Shown here one piece after another: positions 17,087 to 26,465 of a stretch of DNA of 57,787 nt; the first letter of the stretch is position 1; each line of letters opens with the position of its first letter. A program made the translations under genes and the position numbers. The notes under the pieces are model-generated. The model saw only the letters and a program-made list of their open reading frames with translations, ran no database searches and was not told the origin of the DNA. Source of the DNA: Lachnospiraceae bacterium (GTDB lineage: Bacteria; Bacillota; Clostridia; Lachnospirales; Lachnospiraceae); contig JAFXQK010000043.1 of the NCBI GenBank assembly GCA_017527205.1, positions 1 to 57,787 of the forward strand, written 5' to 3'.

Positions 17087-17686
17087 ATGTATAAGTTTTT
17101 TTTCAAAAGATTATTTGATATTATTTTTGGACTCATTGGTTTGCCTTTTTTTTGCATAGAGTTAATGATTTTTGGGCCACTGATTTACATGAATGATAAA
17201 GGGCCAGTATTCTATAATGCAACCCGATTGGGAAAGAATGGTAAAGCATTTTGTATGTACAAATTCAGATCTATGAAAGTGCATGCTCCAGATATTAGAA
17301 ATACGGATGGTTCTACCTTTAATAGTGACAATGATTCCAGAGTTACGCCAATTGGAAGATTTATGAGGAAAACTAGTTTGGATGAAATACCTCAGATTTT
17401 AAATGTTCTAAAAGGCGACATGAGCATTATTGGACCTAGACCTACAGTACCAAACGATTCGTTTAGCTATCAAGCTTTAGACGAGAAGCAGAAAATTCGT
17501 TACCGAGTTAGACCGGGAATTACAGGATATAGCCAAGCATATTATAGAAATTCGATTTCTCAAGATGAGAAATTTCTAAATGATTCGTATTATGCTGAAA
17601 ATGTTTCTTTTTTGCTGGATTCAAAAATATTTTTCAGAACCATATTCTCGGTTCTGACAAGAAAAAACATAAATAATAAAGCCTGA
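17087..17686 (+). CDS. Initiating phosphoglycosyl transferase (PglC-like), 199 aa
   Basis: A small monotopic enzyme that moves a sugar phosphate from a UDP-sugar to undecaprenyl phosphate, the first step of glycan assembly. The N-terminal KRLFDIIFGLIGLPFF is the re-entrant membrane helix; then YKFRSM near 62, the catalytic Asp-Glu pair in TSLDEIPQ near 97-104, GDMSIIGPRP and YRVRPGITG. At 199 residues it matches the minimal PglC form without the large WbaP/WcaJ membrane region. TTG 17075 also opens the frame, but TGAGG at 17076-17080 fits the ATG at 17087. Confidence 0.88.
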   Translation: MYKFFFKRLFDIIFGLIGLPFFCIELMIFGPLIYMNDKGPVFYNATRLGKNGKAFCMYKFRSMKVHAPDIRNTDGSTFNSDNDSRVTPIGRFMRKTSLDEIPQILNVLKGDMSIIGPRPTVPNDSFSYQALDEKQKIRYRVRPGITGYSQAYYRNSISQDEKFLNDSYYAENVSFLLDSKIFFRTIFSVLTRKNINNKA

Positions 17687-17696
17687 GGAATACAAT

Positions 17697-19352
17697 ATGA
17701 ATGGCGTTTTGAGGATAAACGATTTAGATAATGCTGAACGGTTACTTTTTGATTATAACATAGAAATTGGAAGAGATTTGCCAGAAGCTGAGCTGAAGGA
17801 AGGGATTAGAAAGTTTTTATCCAATGGAGAAGTGCTTGGATTTGTTGAAAATGACCATATAATTGCCATGTTAAATTTATATTGTAATCATTTGGATACA
17901 CGTAAGGCTTACATATGTAATGTCTATGTTTTGGAGGAGTATCGGCGTAAACGCTTGGCTGAAAGAATGATGAGAAGAGCTATTGAAATATGCAAAGAAA
18001 GAGCGTTTAAGTCGGTAAGTCTTCATGTTTCGGAAAGAAATGTCCCCGCAGTTTCACTTTATACGAAGCTAGGATTTGAATATACGGATGGATACAGGAA
18101 TGAAGACCGCGAAATGGAACTTGACATAACACCTGATAGATTGAAGAAAAGGTTAATGGTTTTAGGCGCTGGTGGAGCTCAGCTAATCCTAATAAAAGAA
18201 TCTAAGGCATTGGGGTACTATACGATAGTTTGTGACATGAGACCTGAAATGGAAGGCTCTAAAATTGCAGATAAGTACTATCAAATAGACTATATGGATT
18301 TAGAAGGAGTTTATGCAATTGCAGTTGAGGAGAAAATTGATGGTATCATTTCCAATTCGGAACCAGCCATGGTAAATGTTGCGTATATTTCACAGAAGTT
18401 AAATTTGATTGGAAATTCTGTGGAGAGTATAGAATCATTGGTTTCAAAATACTCATTTCGTGAATTGCAAAAGAGAGCAGGTGTTTTTGCTCCAAATCAT
18501 TATGTCGTAGACTCATCTGATGAACTAATTGAAAAAGCGCACATAATGAAATATCCTGTGATAATAAAACCTACTGAAAGCACAGGAACTCAAGGTACAA
18601 CGAAGCTTGATAAGTTTGATGAAAAAGAAATCATTAAAACCTACGACATTTGTAAAAATTTATCTCGGAATAATCTGGTTTCCATTGAAGAGTATGTACC
18701 GATACATAATTTGGTAGTAAGCGAAAGTGATGTCGTTGTAATAGGGAATGAGTTCATTTGGGACGGTATGATGTCGACCAGAAGATCTGAAAAAACGCCG
18801 ATGTTGCCTGAGACATATATCTTCCCCGTGGTTTTGTCAAATGAGCAAAAAAAGAAGATTCAAACAACGATTGAAAATATAATGAAAACTGCAGGCATAA
18901 AACATGGTGAATATAATGTTGAAGCTTATTTGACAGATGAAGACGAAGTGTTTGTGATCGAGATTAACCCACGGCAGGGCGGCAACTTTATCCCTGAATT
19001 AATCAAACAGCACTCAGGAATCAATTTAAGTAAGTTAATAGTTTCTACTGCCGTTGGAGATGAGACATATTACAATGAATTGAAAACATATCAAAGAGAT
19101 AATAATTATGTTACCTTACATGTTGTGTATGCGAGACAGGCAGGTATTTTTGAAGAGTTATTCATTAGTTCGGAAATACAACCTTATGTCAAGTGGAAAG
19201 AGCAAAAGATTGAGAAAGGCGTAGAGGTTGCTATAGGTACTAGCGTTTTTGATGGCATTGCATGTATTGACTTACAATTTGATTCATACGAAATGCAGCA
19301 TTATTTCACAGATAGAATAGAAGAATATATTTATCCGATCATAAGGAATTAG
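17697..19352 (+). CDS. GNAT - ATP-grasp fusion protein, 551 aa
   Basis: Residues 1-150 are a GNAT acetyltransferase: YICNVYVLEEYRRKRLAERM with the acetyl-CoA loop, then NVPAVSLYTKLGF. Residues 153-551 are an ATP-grasp enzyme of the carbamoyl-phosphate-synthase/biotin-carboxylase-like type: LMVLGAGGAQ pre-ATP-grasp fold, SEPAMVN, YPVIIKPTESTGTQG ATP lid near 285-300, and the metal ligands in VIEINPRQGGN near 420-430. ATP-grasp enzymes join a carboxylate to an amine through an acyl-phosphate. One protein could therefore acetylate and amidate the same amino sugar or amino acid. Clearly AT-rich. Lies 10 bp after the phosphoglycosyl transferase. Confidence 0.8.
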   Translation: MNGVLRINDLDNAERLLFDYNIEIGRDLPEAELKEGIRKFLSNGEVLGFVENDHIIAMLNLYCNHLDTRKAYICNVYVLEEYRRKRLAERMMRRAIEICKERAFKSVSLHVSERNVPAVSLYTKLGFEYTDGYRNEDREMELDITPDRLKKRLMVLGAGGAQLILIKESKALGYYTIVCDMRPEMEGSKIADKYYQIDYMDLEGVYAIAVEEKIDGIISNSEPAMVNVAYISQKLNLIGNSVESIESLVSKYSFRELQKRAGVFAPNHYVVDSSDELIEKAHIMKYPVIIKPTESTGTQGTTKLDKFDEKEIIKTYDICKNLSRNNLVSIEEYVPIHNLVVSESDVVVIGNEFIWDGMMSTRRSEKTPMLPETYIFPVVLSNEQKKKIQTTIENIMKTAGIKHGEYNVEAYLTDEDEVFVIEINPRQGGNFIPELIKQHSGINLSKLIVSTAVGDETYYNELKTYQRDNNYVTLHVVYARQAGIFEELFISSEIQPYVKWKEQKIEKGVEVAIGTSVFDGIACIDLQFDSYEMQHYFTDRIEEYIYPIIRN

Positions 19353-19361
19353 CATGAAATC

Positions 19362-20567
19362 ATGAAAAAAATTATGATACTGGGAGCCAGCATATTGCAG
19401 CTCCCGGCAATAGAAAAAGCAAAAGAAATGGGATTTGAAGTTGTTGCCATAGACATGAATCCGGAAGCAATAGGATTTGGTGTAGAGGGTGTTATGAAAG
19501 AGGTTATCAGCACGGTTGACACTCCCGCTGTTTTAGAGGCAGCAAAGAAACACCAGATAGATGGAATCATGACCTTAGCTTCTGATATGCCCATGAAGAC
19601 GGTAGCTGCAGTAAGTCGTAAGATGGGTTTGGTAGGGGTTAGCGAGGATACAGCCCTTAAGGCAACCAATAAAGCTTTTATGCGAGATGCCTTGAAGGAA
19701 GCAGGAATTCCTGTACCGCTTTACTTTTGTGTTAGTGGTAAGGATGCTTTCAAGGAAGCAGTAGAAAAAGTAAGAATGGCTGGTTATCAATGTATTGTAA
19801 AGCCTGCCGATAATTCTGGAAGCAGAGGCGTCAACCTTCTGAAGAAAGATAGTGATCTTGATGCTGCTTATGAATATACTGTTCACTATTCCCGTGGTGG
19901 CGAGATTGTTGTCGAAGAGTTCATGGAAGGTCCAGAGGTCAGTGTCGAGACAATTGCGGTTGACGGGAATATTCATGTTATTCAGATCACAGATAAACTT
20001 ACTACGGGGGCTCCATACTTTGTGGAAATGGGTCACAGCCAGCCAAGTCAGTTAAAGGAAGAGACGAGAAAGAGGATATCAGAGGTTGCTATAGCTGCAA
20101 ATAAGGCGATAGGAATTCAGAATGGCCCTTCCCACACTGAAATTATAGTTACGAAAGATGGCCCGAAAATTGTTGAACTTGGGGCGCGACTGGGCGGTGA
20201 TTGCATTACTACGCATCTGGTTACGCTATCGACTGGTGTTGATATGGTCGAGGCCAGTATAAGAATTGCTCTAGGGATGAAACCTGATTTGGAGCCTAAG
20301 TGGAATAAAGGATCTGCGATTCGATATTTAAAGACGAAAATCGGAACGGTGAAGGAGATTACTGGAGTCGAAGAAGCTGCAACGATTCCTGGAGTCATTC
20401 AAGTATCCATTGTTCATAATATTGGTGAAGAAATTGGTGAAATAAAAAGCAGCATTGATAGGGCTGGATTTGTGATTGCACAGGCTGAGGGAGCAATGCA
20501 GGCTAACATAATCGCTAAAGCCGGGATTGATGCAATAGATTTCGTTGTGGAGAGTTTGACAATATGA
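19362..20567 (+). CDS. ATP-grasp carboxylate-amine ligase, 401 aa
   Basis: Begins with an N-terminal nucleotide-binding fold KKIMILGASILQLPAIEKAKEMG; the ATP-grasp core has YQCIVKPADNSGSRGV near 145-160, VVEEFMEGPEVSVE near 185-198, and the metal ligands in PKIVELGARLGGD near 268-280. A C-terminal domain of about 80 residues follows. It matches the general family used for peptide-like bond formation. It is a relative of the second half of the preceding fusion protein, so two ligation steps, or one made by a pair, are possible. AAGGA lies 14 bp before the ATG, rather far. Confidence 0.8.
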   Translation: MKKIMILGASILQLPAIEKAKEMGFEVVAIDMNPEAIGFGVEGVMKEVISTVDTPAVLEAAKKHQIDGIMTLASDMPMKTVAAVSRKMGLVGVSEDTALKATNKAFMRDALKEAGIPVPLYFCVSGKDAFKEAVEKVRMAGYQCIVKPADNSGSRGVNLLKKDSDLDAAYEYTVHYSRGGEIVVEEFMEGPEVSVETIAVDGNIHVIQITDKLTTGAPYFVEMGHSQPSQLKEETRKRISEVAIAANKAIGIQNGPSHTEIIVTKDGPKIVELGARLGGDCITTHLVTLSTGVDMVEASIRIALGMKPDLEPKWNKGSAIRYLKTKIGTVKEITGVEEAATIPGVIQVSIVHNIGEEIGEIKSSIDRAGFVIAQAEGAMQANIIAKAGIDAIDFVVESLTI

Positions 20568-20662
20568 ACACAACTCGAAGTGCGAAGGACGATGTCGTGC
20601 TGACGGACGGATTATTATCATTGCCTGTTGTATATCAAAAGAGATGGAGAGAAAAGCATTGA
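20564..20662 (+). CDS. Possible 32-aa coupled ORF
   Basis: An ATG at 20564 overlaps the stop of the ATP-grasp gene (ATGA). The frame runs to a TGA at 20660-20662, which overlaps the TTG start proposed for the next glycosyltransferase. The peptide, MNTTRSAKDD followed by VVLTDGLLSLPVV and a basic end, matches no family I know. Its only support is the tight overlap at both ends, which suggests translational coupling or a decayed gene remnant. Confidence 0.3.
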   Translation: MNTTRSAKDDVVLTDGLLSLPVVYQKRWREKH

Positions 20663-21771
20663 ACGTAGCAATCTTGTATAATGGCAACAGTGTGGATAAA
20701 CCAGACAGAGCTGAACTGATAAAGAGCCTTCAGGATTGTGGACATACTGTTTTTTTGGGCGGAGCAATGACTGGCTACATAAATGATTATTATAGAGAAA
20801 CCGGGACACATTTTCTCCCGATTATAGCTAGCCGTAATAATACCAATCCAATTAAGGAAATAGCCTCAATATTCAGTGTGGCAAAAAAAATTCGGCAAGA
20901 AAAAATAATCTCAGTTATCATTTATGGTGTTAAAAATCATTCAGCAATGACCATTGGATCTTGGCTCGGTGGAGCAAAAAGAATCATTTGTGTCGTAAAC
21001 GGAAGCGGAAACCTATTTCGTATGCCTGGTATGAAAGGCGCATTAGTTCGATTTATGGCCTTTCCGATGTTGCGAATAGCATATAAACATAGCATGTCTA
21101 TCTGTTTCCAGAATTGCGACGATATAGCATTCTTTAAAAAGAAAGGTCTTATTAAGGACAACGATGATATCTTTGTGACTGGTGGATCAGGAGTGAATTT
21201 AAAAGCTTTTCCATACGCTCCGATGCCAAAGGATATTCGTTTTTTATTCCTTTCGAGGATAACGGCATCGAAAGGCCTTAAAGAATATTGCAATGCAGCA
21301 AAAATAGTAAAAGAAAAGTATCCTGATGCGGTTTTTGATGTTGTAGGTCCGTTGGACTCAACAATTGAATCAGGAGCGATTAAAGAACTTCTTGAGTCTT
21401 CAATTGATAAGGGGATAGTAAATTACCATGGATATACGGATCAGGTCGCTAAATGGATGCAAAGGTGTAGATTTTTTATCTATCCATCCTATTATCCAGA
21501 AGGAATGCCCAGATGTGTTCTACAAGCGCTTTCTACAGGAAGACCGGTTATTACTTGTAATTCCGCTGGATGTAAAGAAACGGTTATAGATGGAGTCAAC
21601 GGTTTTTTGGTACCAATAAAGGATAATCAAATTTTAGCTGAGAAGATGATATGGATGATTGAACATGCCAAAGAAGTTGAACAAATGGCCAAGTCGTCGA
21701 GGGAACTTGCTGAAACTAAATTTGACGTAAATGCAATAAATTCAAAAATAATTAATAAGCTAATTGGGTGA
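20659..21771 (+). CDS. Glycosyltransferase family 4 (GT-B), 370 aa
   Basis: Retaining GT-B enzyme: an N-terminal half with NVAILYNGNS, then FLFLSRITASKGLKEYCNAA near 200, WMQRCRFFIYPSYYPEGMPRCVLQALSTGRPVI near 275-305 with the donor-binding E-x7-E-type region, and KETVIDGVNGFLVP. Typical of capsule GT4 proteins. ATG 20644 opens the frame five codons earlier but has no spaced ribosome site; GGAGAG at 20646-20651 is 7 bp from TTG 20659, which also meets the stop of the small ORF. Sugar specificity is unknown. Confidence 0.82.
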   Translation: MNVAILYNGNSVDKPDRAELIKSLQDCGHTVFLGGAMTGYINDYYRETGTHFLPIIASRNNTNPIKEIASIFSVAKKIRQEKIISVIIYGVKNHSAMTIGSWLGGAKRIICVVNGSGNLFRMPGMKGALVRFMAFPMLRIAYKHSMSICFQNCDDIAFFKKKGLIKDNDDIFVTGGSGVNLKAFPYAPMPKDIRFLFLSRITASKGLKEYCNAAKIVKEKYPDAVFDVVGPLDSTIESGAIKELLESSIDKGIVNYHGYTDQVAKWMQRCRFFIYPSYYPEGMPRCVLQALSTGRPVITCNSAGCKETVIDGVNGFLVPIKDNQILAEKMIWMIEHAKEVEQMAKSSRELAETKFDVNAINSKIINKLIG

Positions 21772-21779
21772 GGAATCGA

Positions 21780-22913
21780 ATGGAAGTTAAGCGTATTTTG
21801 CATGTCATTGGCGGTATGAATCGTGGCGGAGCAGAGACAATGGCTATGAATTTATATAGGGCGATTGACAAAAATGCGATACAATTCGACTTCGCCGTTC
21901 ATTCAGCTAATGAAAACGCATACTTTAGTGAAATAGAAGACAAGGGTGGAAAGATTTTTGTTTTCCCCAAATTTATTGGGACAAATATTCTGTCTTATAT
22001 GAGATTTTGGGATACATTCTTATTTGAACATCCGGAGTATAAGATCATTCATTCACATGTTAGAAGTTATGCTTTGCCAATAATTAAGATTTGCAAAAAG
22101 CATGGAGCAAAAGTAATAGTACACAGTCATAGCACTTCTAATGGCAGTGGGATTAGAGCACTCATAAAAGACCTACTACAAATACCGATAAGATACAAAG
22201 CAGATTATTTAGTGGCGTGCTCATTAACTTCAGGAGAATGGCTTTTCGGGAAGAATGTTACGAAAAAGGACAATTTTTTTATTGTAAAAAATGCAATCGA
22301 CACAAGAAAGTATATTATTTCTCAGGACATACGAGATAAATATGTAAAAGAGTTGAACATTAAAGAGAAAAATGTCTATGGCCATGTTGGAAGACTATCA
22401 GAGCCCAAAAATCATCTATTTCTGTTAGAAGTATTTAGTAGAATTAGAGAAATGGATCAAAAAGCTGTTTTGTTAATAGTTGGTGAAGGAGAAAAAAAAG
22501 AAGCGATAATCGAGAAAATCAAAGCAATGCATCTCGAGGATTCTGTATTAATGTTGGGAAGTCGATCGGATATTCCTGAGCTGTTAAGTATAATGGATGT
22601 TTTTGTTTTCCCATCGCTATGGGAGGGTTTGCCAGTTACTGTCATTGAGGCTCAGGCAGCTGGTTTACCCTGCTTGGTCTCTGATTCGATAACGAATGAG
22701 ATTAATATATCGCCGGCGGTCCATCGTATAAAACTTAGTGAGGGGTGTCAACAATGGGCGGAAGAAGCGATTAAGTTGATAGGGAAAAGGTATGATACAA
22801 TACAACAGATAAAAGATGCTGGATTCAATATTTATAGTGAGGCTACAAAAATGAAGGAATTCTATTTGAAGTGTTGGGTGGAGGACACGGAATTTGAGGT
22901 ACGAGGAAAATAG
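21780..22913 (+). CDS. Glycosyltransferase family 4 (EpsF-like), 377 aa
   Basis: N terminus RILHVIGGMNRGGAETMAMN is the classic opening of EpsF-like capsule transferases. Later motifs are VGRLSEPKNHLFLLEVF near 200, LGSRSDIPELLSIMDVFVFPS near 255 and EGLPVTVIEAQAAGLPCL near 280. GTG 21768 opens the frame earlier, but GTGAGG places the ribosome site at 21768-21773, 6 bp from ATG 21780. The 3' end overlaps the next gene by 20 bp. Confidence 0.85.
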   Translation: MEVKRILHVIGGMNRGGAETMAMNLYRAIDKNAIQFDFAVHSANENAYFSEIEDKGGKIFVFPKFIGTNILSYMRFWDTFLFEHPEYKIIHSHVRSYALPIIKICKKHGAKVIVHSHSTSNGSGIRALIKDLLQIPIRYKADYLVACSLTSGEWLFGKNVTKKDNFFIVKNAIDTRKYIISQDIRDKYVKELNIKEKNVYGHVGRLSEPKNHLFLLEVFSRIREMDQKAVLLIVGEGEKKEAIIEKIKAMHLEDSVLMLGSRSDIPELLSIMDVFVFPSLWEGLPVTVIEAQAAGLPCLVSDSITNEINISPAVHRIKLSEGCQQWAEEAIKLIGKRYDTIQQIKDAGFNIYSEATKMKEFYLKCWVEDTEFEVRGK

Positions 22914-24090
22914 ATTATCATTTTGTGCAATTCTGCTTGCTGCCTATTTTGCAATAGCGCCAGTTCATCAGACACTATTATTGAGCAATGGATCAACTGT
23001 TAACAAGTATTTTGCGTTTGCAATCATGATTCTTTTGTTCTTAAAGAATCGTTGTTTCACAAGTGATTTGTCAAATCTCTTTATACCAATTGCAGCGTAT
23101 GCAGTCATCTCGATAATTTGGTCTGGGTCTCTTGGAGAGTCAATTACGTCAGTAATATCCTTAATCAGTTTTTTGGCTTTTGCATTAATAGTAAGTACCA
23201 ACGAGTGGAGTAACAAAGATAAAAAAATAATTCTGTCTGCATATGTTCTTGCCTCAACATATTATGCCGTAATGCTGGTTATTGCTCAGAATACCATGAG
23301 GAGATCGACGTTTTTAGGAATTGGCGGCAAAACTGCAGATCAAAACATTCTTGCGATCAATATAAGTATAGCTGTTTTGATCTTGGTAAGGTTTTTTTAC
23401 GCTTCGGAACACTTGATATATAGGATGTGCTCATTGGTTCTGGCTGGCGTGATTTTGCTTGGCATATTTGCTACTGGTTCTAGAGGGGCAATAGTTGCGG
23501 CCTCTATAGGAATGATTTACATCGTTACAAAGGCTTCAATATCCTCCAAGGGGAAGATAAGAACGATTTTAATCGGTATTATTTTGCTATGTTTTATCCT
23601 TTACATAATGGGGGGGAATACGAAGCTAGGGCAAATTGTTATGGAAAGAATGTTTAGTTCAGCAAGCTATCAAGATGCAGGTACAAATAGATTTAATATA
23701 TGGAAGGCGCATTTAACAATATTGATGCATAGACCATGGGGACTGCTGATGGGATTCGGATTTGGCGGCGAGAATGCAGCGTATAGATCCTATTATGGTA
23801 CGTCATGGAGTCAAGCAACACATCAAGATATTCTTAATATGATTTGCTATGGTGGGCTTCCCCTATTGTTGTTATTTGCAAGGCCCATAAGATATGTTAT
23901 GCGGAAGGCGAAGCGTGAAGACAATATATTGGGATACGCTTGGATGCTGATGGCAATTATTGCTGGCTTATCGGTTGATTATTATTTGACCTATGGATGG
24001 TGGAATGCGTTGATTATGGCTTACATAGGAGCTGATTCTGCCTTTAAATCTCCGCAGATAATAGATCATGAGCATGGAAATAATGATTAA
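22894..24090 (+). CDS. O-antigen polymerase/ligase-like membrane protein (Wzy-type), 398 aa
   Basis: Very hydrophobic with about ten to twelve predicted membrane segments. The central GIFATGSRGAIVAASIG and the later periplasmic-type loop with HRPWGLLMGFGFGGENAAY and THQDILNMICYGGLPLL are the pattern of the O-antigen ligase/polymerase family. Role: joining repeat units or whole chains on a lipid carrier outside the membrane. TTG 22894 is the start, with GGAGG at 22880-22884 inside the preceding gene. Its presence beside an ABC exporter is unusual, see findings. Confidence 0.8.
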   Translation: MRYEENRLSFCAILLAAYFAIAPVHQTLLLSNGSTVNKYFAFAIMILLFLKNRCFTSDLSNLFIPIAAYAVISIIWSGSLGESITSVISLISFLAFALIVSTNEWSNKDKKIILSAYVLASTYYAVMLVIAQNTMRRSTFLGIGGKTADQNILAINISIAVLILVRFFYASEHLIYRMCSLVLAGVILLGIFATGSRGAIVAASIGMIYIVTKASISSKGKIRTILIGIILLCFILYIMGGNTKLGQIVMERMFSSASYQDAGTNRFNIWKAHLTILMHRPWGLLMGFGFGGENAAYRSYYGTSWSQATHQDILNMICYGGLPLLLLFARPIRYVMRKAKREDNILGYAWMLMAIIAGLSVDYYLTYGWWNALIMAYIGADSAFKSPQIIDHEHGNND

Positions 24091-24159
24091 ACCGCATGGG
24101 TACAGATGGAGTACATATTGAAATTACAGATGTTGCAAGCGTGGTGAGGTTTCGGGTAA

Positions 24160-25272
24160 ATGGGAAAGAAAAAATTGTTGTTCATACTAGGAAGTATGGA
24201 TATTGGTGGGGTTCAATCTGGCATTATGAATTTTGCAAAATTAATCGATCCCGAAGAGATACATATTGATGTTTTGGTTCATACCAAAACAATAGGCTTT
24301 CATGAAGAAGCTTTCAAAGAGTATGGTGAAGTATATCATCTTCCTTTAAGATTAGGTGCGCATAAATATTTATGGCCGTTGTTTTATGTATGTGACAACA
24401 TATTTTTTTATAAGGATTTAAAGCTTTTTTTATCTAAACATCATTATGATATTGTACACAGTAAGGCATTGGGTTTAAGTGCGGTAGCGGTCAAGGCAGC
24501 TAAAAAGGAAGGCGTACCAATCCGCATTGCGCAGTGCCATGTTGATAAGCCTAATCATTTAAATATATATTCTAGACTGTGTTATAGGATTGGGGCAAGG
24601 ATTATAGAAAAGAATGCGACATGTAAACTTGCTGTTTCTCCAAAAGCCGCAGATCTTATGTTTTGTAAATTTGGAGGAAGGGTTATCAAAAACCCGACCA
24701 TTAGTTTAGAACGGTTTAACCCGTCAAAATATTCAGTGATGCCACACGAGGGTATAAATATCATTCAAGTAGGAACATTTTCACACAGGAAAAATCAATG
24801 TTTTTCTGTTTGTGTGCTTAACGAGATACTCAAGCACGGAGTAGCGGCAAAGTTAACTTTTGTTGGCTATTCGTTAGATGAACCGGCCTACATTGACGAA
24901 ATCAAGCAAACAGTCGATGAATATGGTTTGAACAAAAATGTGGAGTTCTTGCCAAAGGATAGTGATATACCGCTTCTGTTGGCTGAAAGTGACTATATGC
25001 TGATTCCTTCCTTGCGCGAGGGACTTCCTAACGTCGCTCTTGAAGCGCAAGCCATGGGAGTGTTCTGTTTCATTTCAGACACTGTATATCAAGGAACAAA
25101 TAGCGGATTATGTGAATTTCTTTCGCTTGATGAGGGCCCGAAGAAATGGGCAGAGTTTATTATAGCATACAGGGAAAAACATGGCAGTGATAAACAATAT
25201 ATCGATATGTCTGAATGGGATAACAAAACTGTAGTTAAGGAGTATATCAAGATCTGGAATGGTGAAAAGTAG
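24160..25272 (+). CDS. Glycosyltransferase family 4, 370 aa
   Basis: Opens KKLLFILGSMDIGGVQSGIMN, the GT4 nucleotide-fold start. Middle motifs are HSKALGLSAVAVKAAKKEG near 105 and NIIQVGTFSHRKNQCFSV near 200; the donor site is LREGLPNVALEAQAMGVFCF near 285-305. It resembles EpsF-type proteins more than the neighbour at 25259. GTGAGG is the ribosome site. The ~70 bases before it hold no other recognised feature. Very AT-rich. Confidence 0.85.
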   Translation: MGKKKLLFILGSMDIGGVQSGIMNFAKLIDPEEIHIDVLVHTKTIGFHEEAFKEYGEVYHLPLRLGAHKYLWPLFYVCDNIFFYKDLKLFLSKHHYDIVHSKALGLSAVAVKAAKKEGVPIRIAQCHVDKPNHLNIYSRLCYRIGARIIEKNATCKLAVSPKAADLMFCKFGGRVIKNPTISLERFNPSKYSVMPHEGINIIQVGTFSHRKNQCFSVCVLNEILKHGVAAKLTFVGYSLDEPAYIDEIKQTVDEYGLNKNVEFLPKDSDIPLLLAESDYMLIPSLREGLPNVALEAQAMGVFCFISDTVYQGTNSGLCEFLSLDEGPKKWAEFIIAYREKHGSDKQYIDMSEWDNKTVVKEYIKIWNGEK

Positions 25273-26401
25273 AAAAAAGATACTCTTGGTTTGCCCTTCC
25301 CTTGGCATAGGTGGGCGAGAGAGAATAGCTATTAATACAGTAGAAGTACTTCGAGACCTCTATGATGTCAAGCTTGCGGTTTTTATGCGAAAAGAGAAGG
25401 AATATGTATTTGATGGAGATCTTGTAGAATTAAATGCTTACTCCAAGCTTGGGGGGATAAGTAAAATCGTTACTCAGTTAAAACGAGCAATGAGAATCGC
25501 AAGATATGTAAAAAAACATAAAGTCGACCTTCTTATAGGGTTTGGTGAGGCTGCTAATACTTCAATCTGTCTGGCAAAGATATTTGGCGTAAAAAGGGCT
25601 GTTTCAATAGTCCATGGCTTTGACGAATTAAATAATCATTTGCGTATGAAGTTTGTTCTTTCACGGTCTGATGCCGTTGTTTGCATAGCGCAGGAAATGA
25701 ATTCTGAATTATTGAACAGATATGTCCCACATTGTCCTGTATATACAATTGAAAATGGCTATGACATTGAGGATATTAGAAGGAAAAGTGAACAAAATGA
25801 AGAGAGATTATTAGGTTCGCCAGCTTTCATAGCGATGGGTAGGCTAGAGAGCGTCAAGGGTTATGATAGAATGCTTCAGGCATTCTCCATTATTCTAAAG
25901 CATTATCCGAATGCAGAACTAACGATACTTGGGGATGGAAGCAAGAAAGAAGAATTGATTCGGATTGCAAGTGAGTTAGAAGTTAGTGAACATGTTCATT
26001 TTTGTGGAAATCGAGAAAACCCTTATTGCATATTAAAACAGGCAAGTGTTTTTTTCTTGACTTCGAGGAATGAGGGTTTTCCCAATGCGTTGATTGAGGC
26101 ATTAGCATGTGAAGTACCGATTGTATCAGTTGATTGCCGGTCTGGCCCCAAGGAAATACTATCTAGACAGTATGACGGAAGAAGAGTCGAAGGCATGTCA
26201 TTTGAAAAATATGGGGTTTTAGTTGAAAATCAGGATCTAACCTTTCCCGAGACTTATGCTGAAGCAGTAGTAAGAATCTTGAATGATCATGAGAAATTGA
26301 GTGAGTACAGACAATTGGCGCTTGAAAGAGCGGAAGAGTTTTCAAAAGCTAACTATTGCAAGAAGATGGAAAAAATGATCGAGGAAGTATTATGTGATTG
26401 A
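25259..26401 (+). CDS. Glycosyltransferase family 4, 380 aa
   Basis: GT-B fold with KKILLVCPSLGIGGRERIAINTV at the start, FIAMGRLESVKGYDRMLQAFS near 190, then FCGNRENPYCILKQASVFFLTSRNEGFPN and EALACEVPIVSVDC near 270-295. It is a GT4 of the kind that adds an internal sugar to capsule repeats. The ATG overlaps the end of the previous gene by 14 bp, so translation is probably coupled; AAGGAG lies 15 bp upstream, too far to be ideal. Confidence 0.85.
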   Translation: MVKSRKKILLVCPSLGIGGRERIAINTVEVLRDLYDVKLAVFMRKEKEYVFDGDLVELNAYSKLGGISKIVTQLKRAMRIARYVKKHKVDLLIGFGEAANTSICLAKIFGVKRAVSIVHGFDELNNHLRMKFVLSRSDAVVCIAQEMNSELLNRYVPHCPVYTIENGYDIEDIRRKSEQNEERLLGSPAFIAMGRLESVKGYDRMLQAFSIILKHYPNAELTILGDGSKKEELIRIASELEVSEHVHFCGNRENPYCILKQASVFFLTSRNEGFPNALIEALACEVPIVSVDCRSGPKEILSRQYDGRRVEGMSFEKYGVLVENQDLTFPETYAEAVVRILNDHEKLSEYRQLALERAEEFSKANYCKKMEKMIEEVLCD

Positions 26402-26465
26402 AAAATCATTGGAGTGAGAAGTGTCGTGACACAGACAGTACATATTATCTAAAAGGTGAGTTATT

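Noticed and set aside
24097..24264. Short frame ahead of and into the glycosyltransferase at 24160
   Set aside because: Overlaps the transferase out of frame and shows no motif.
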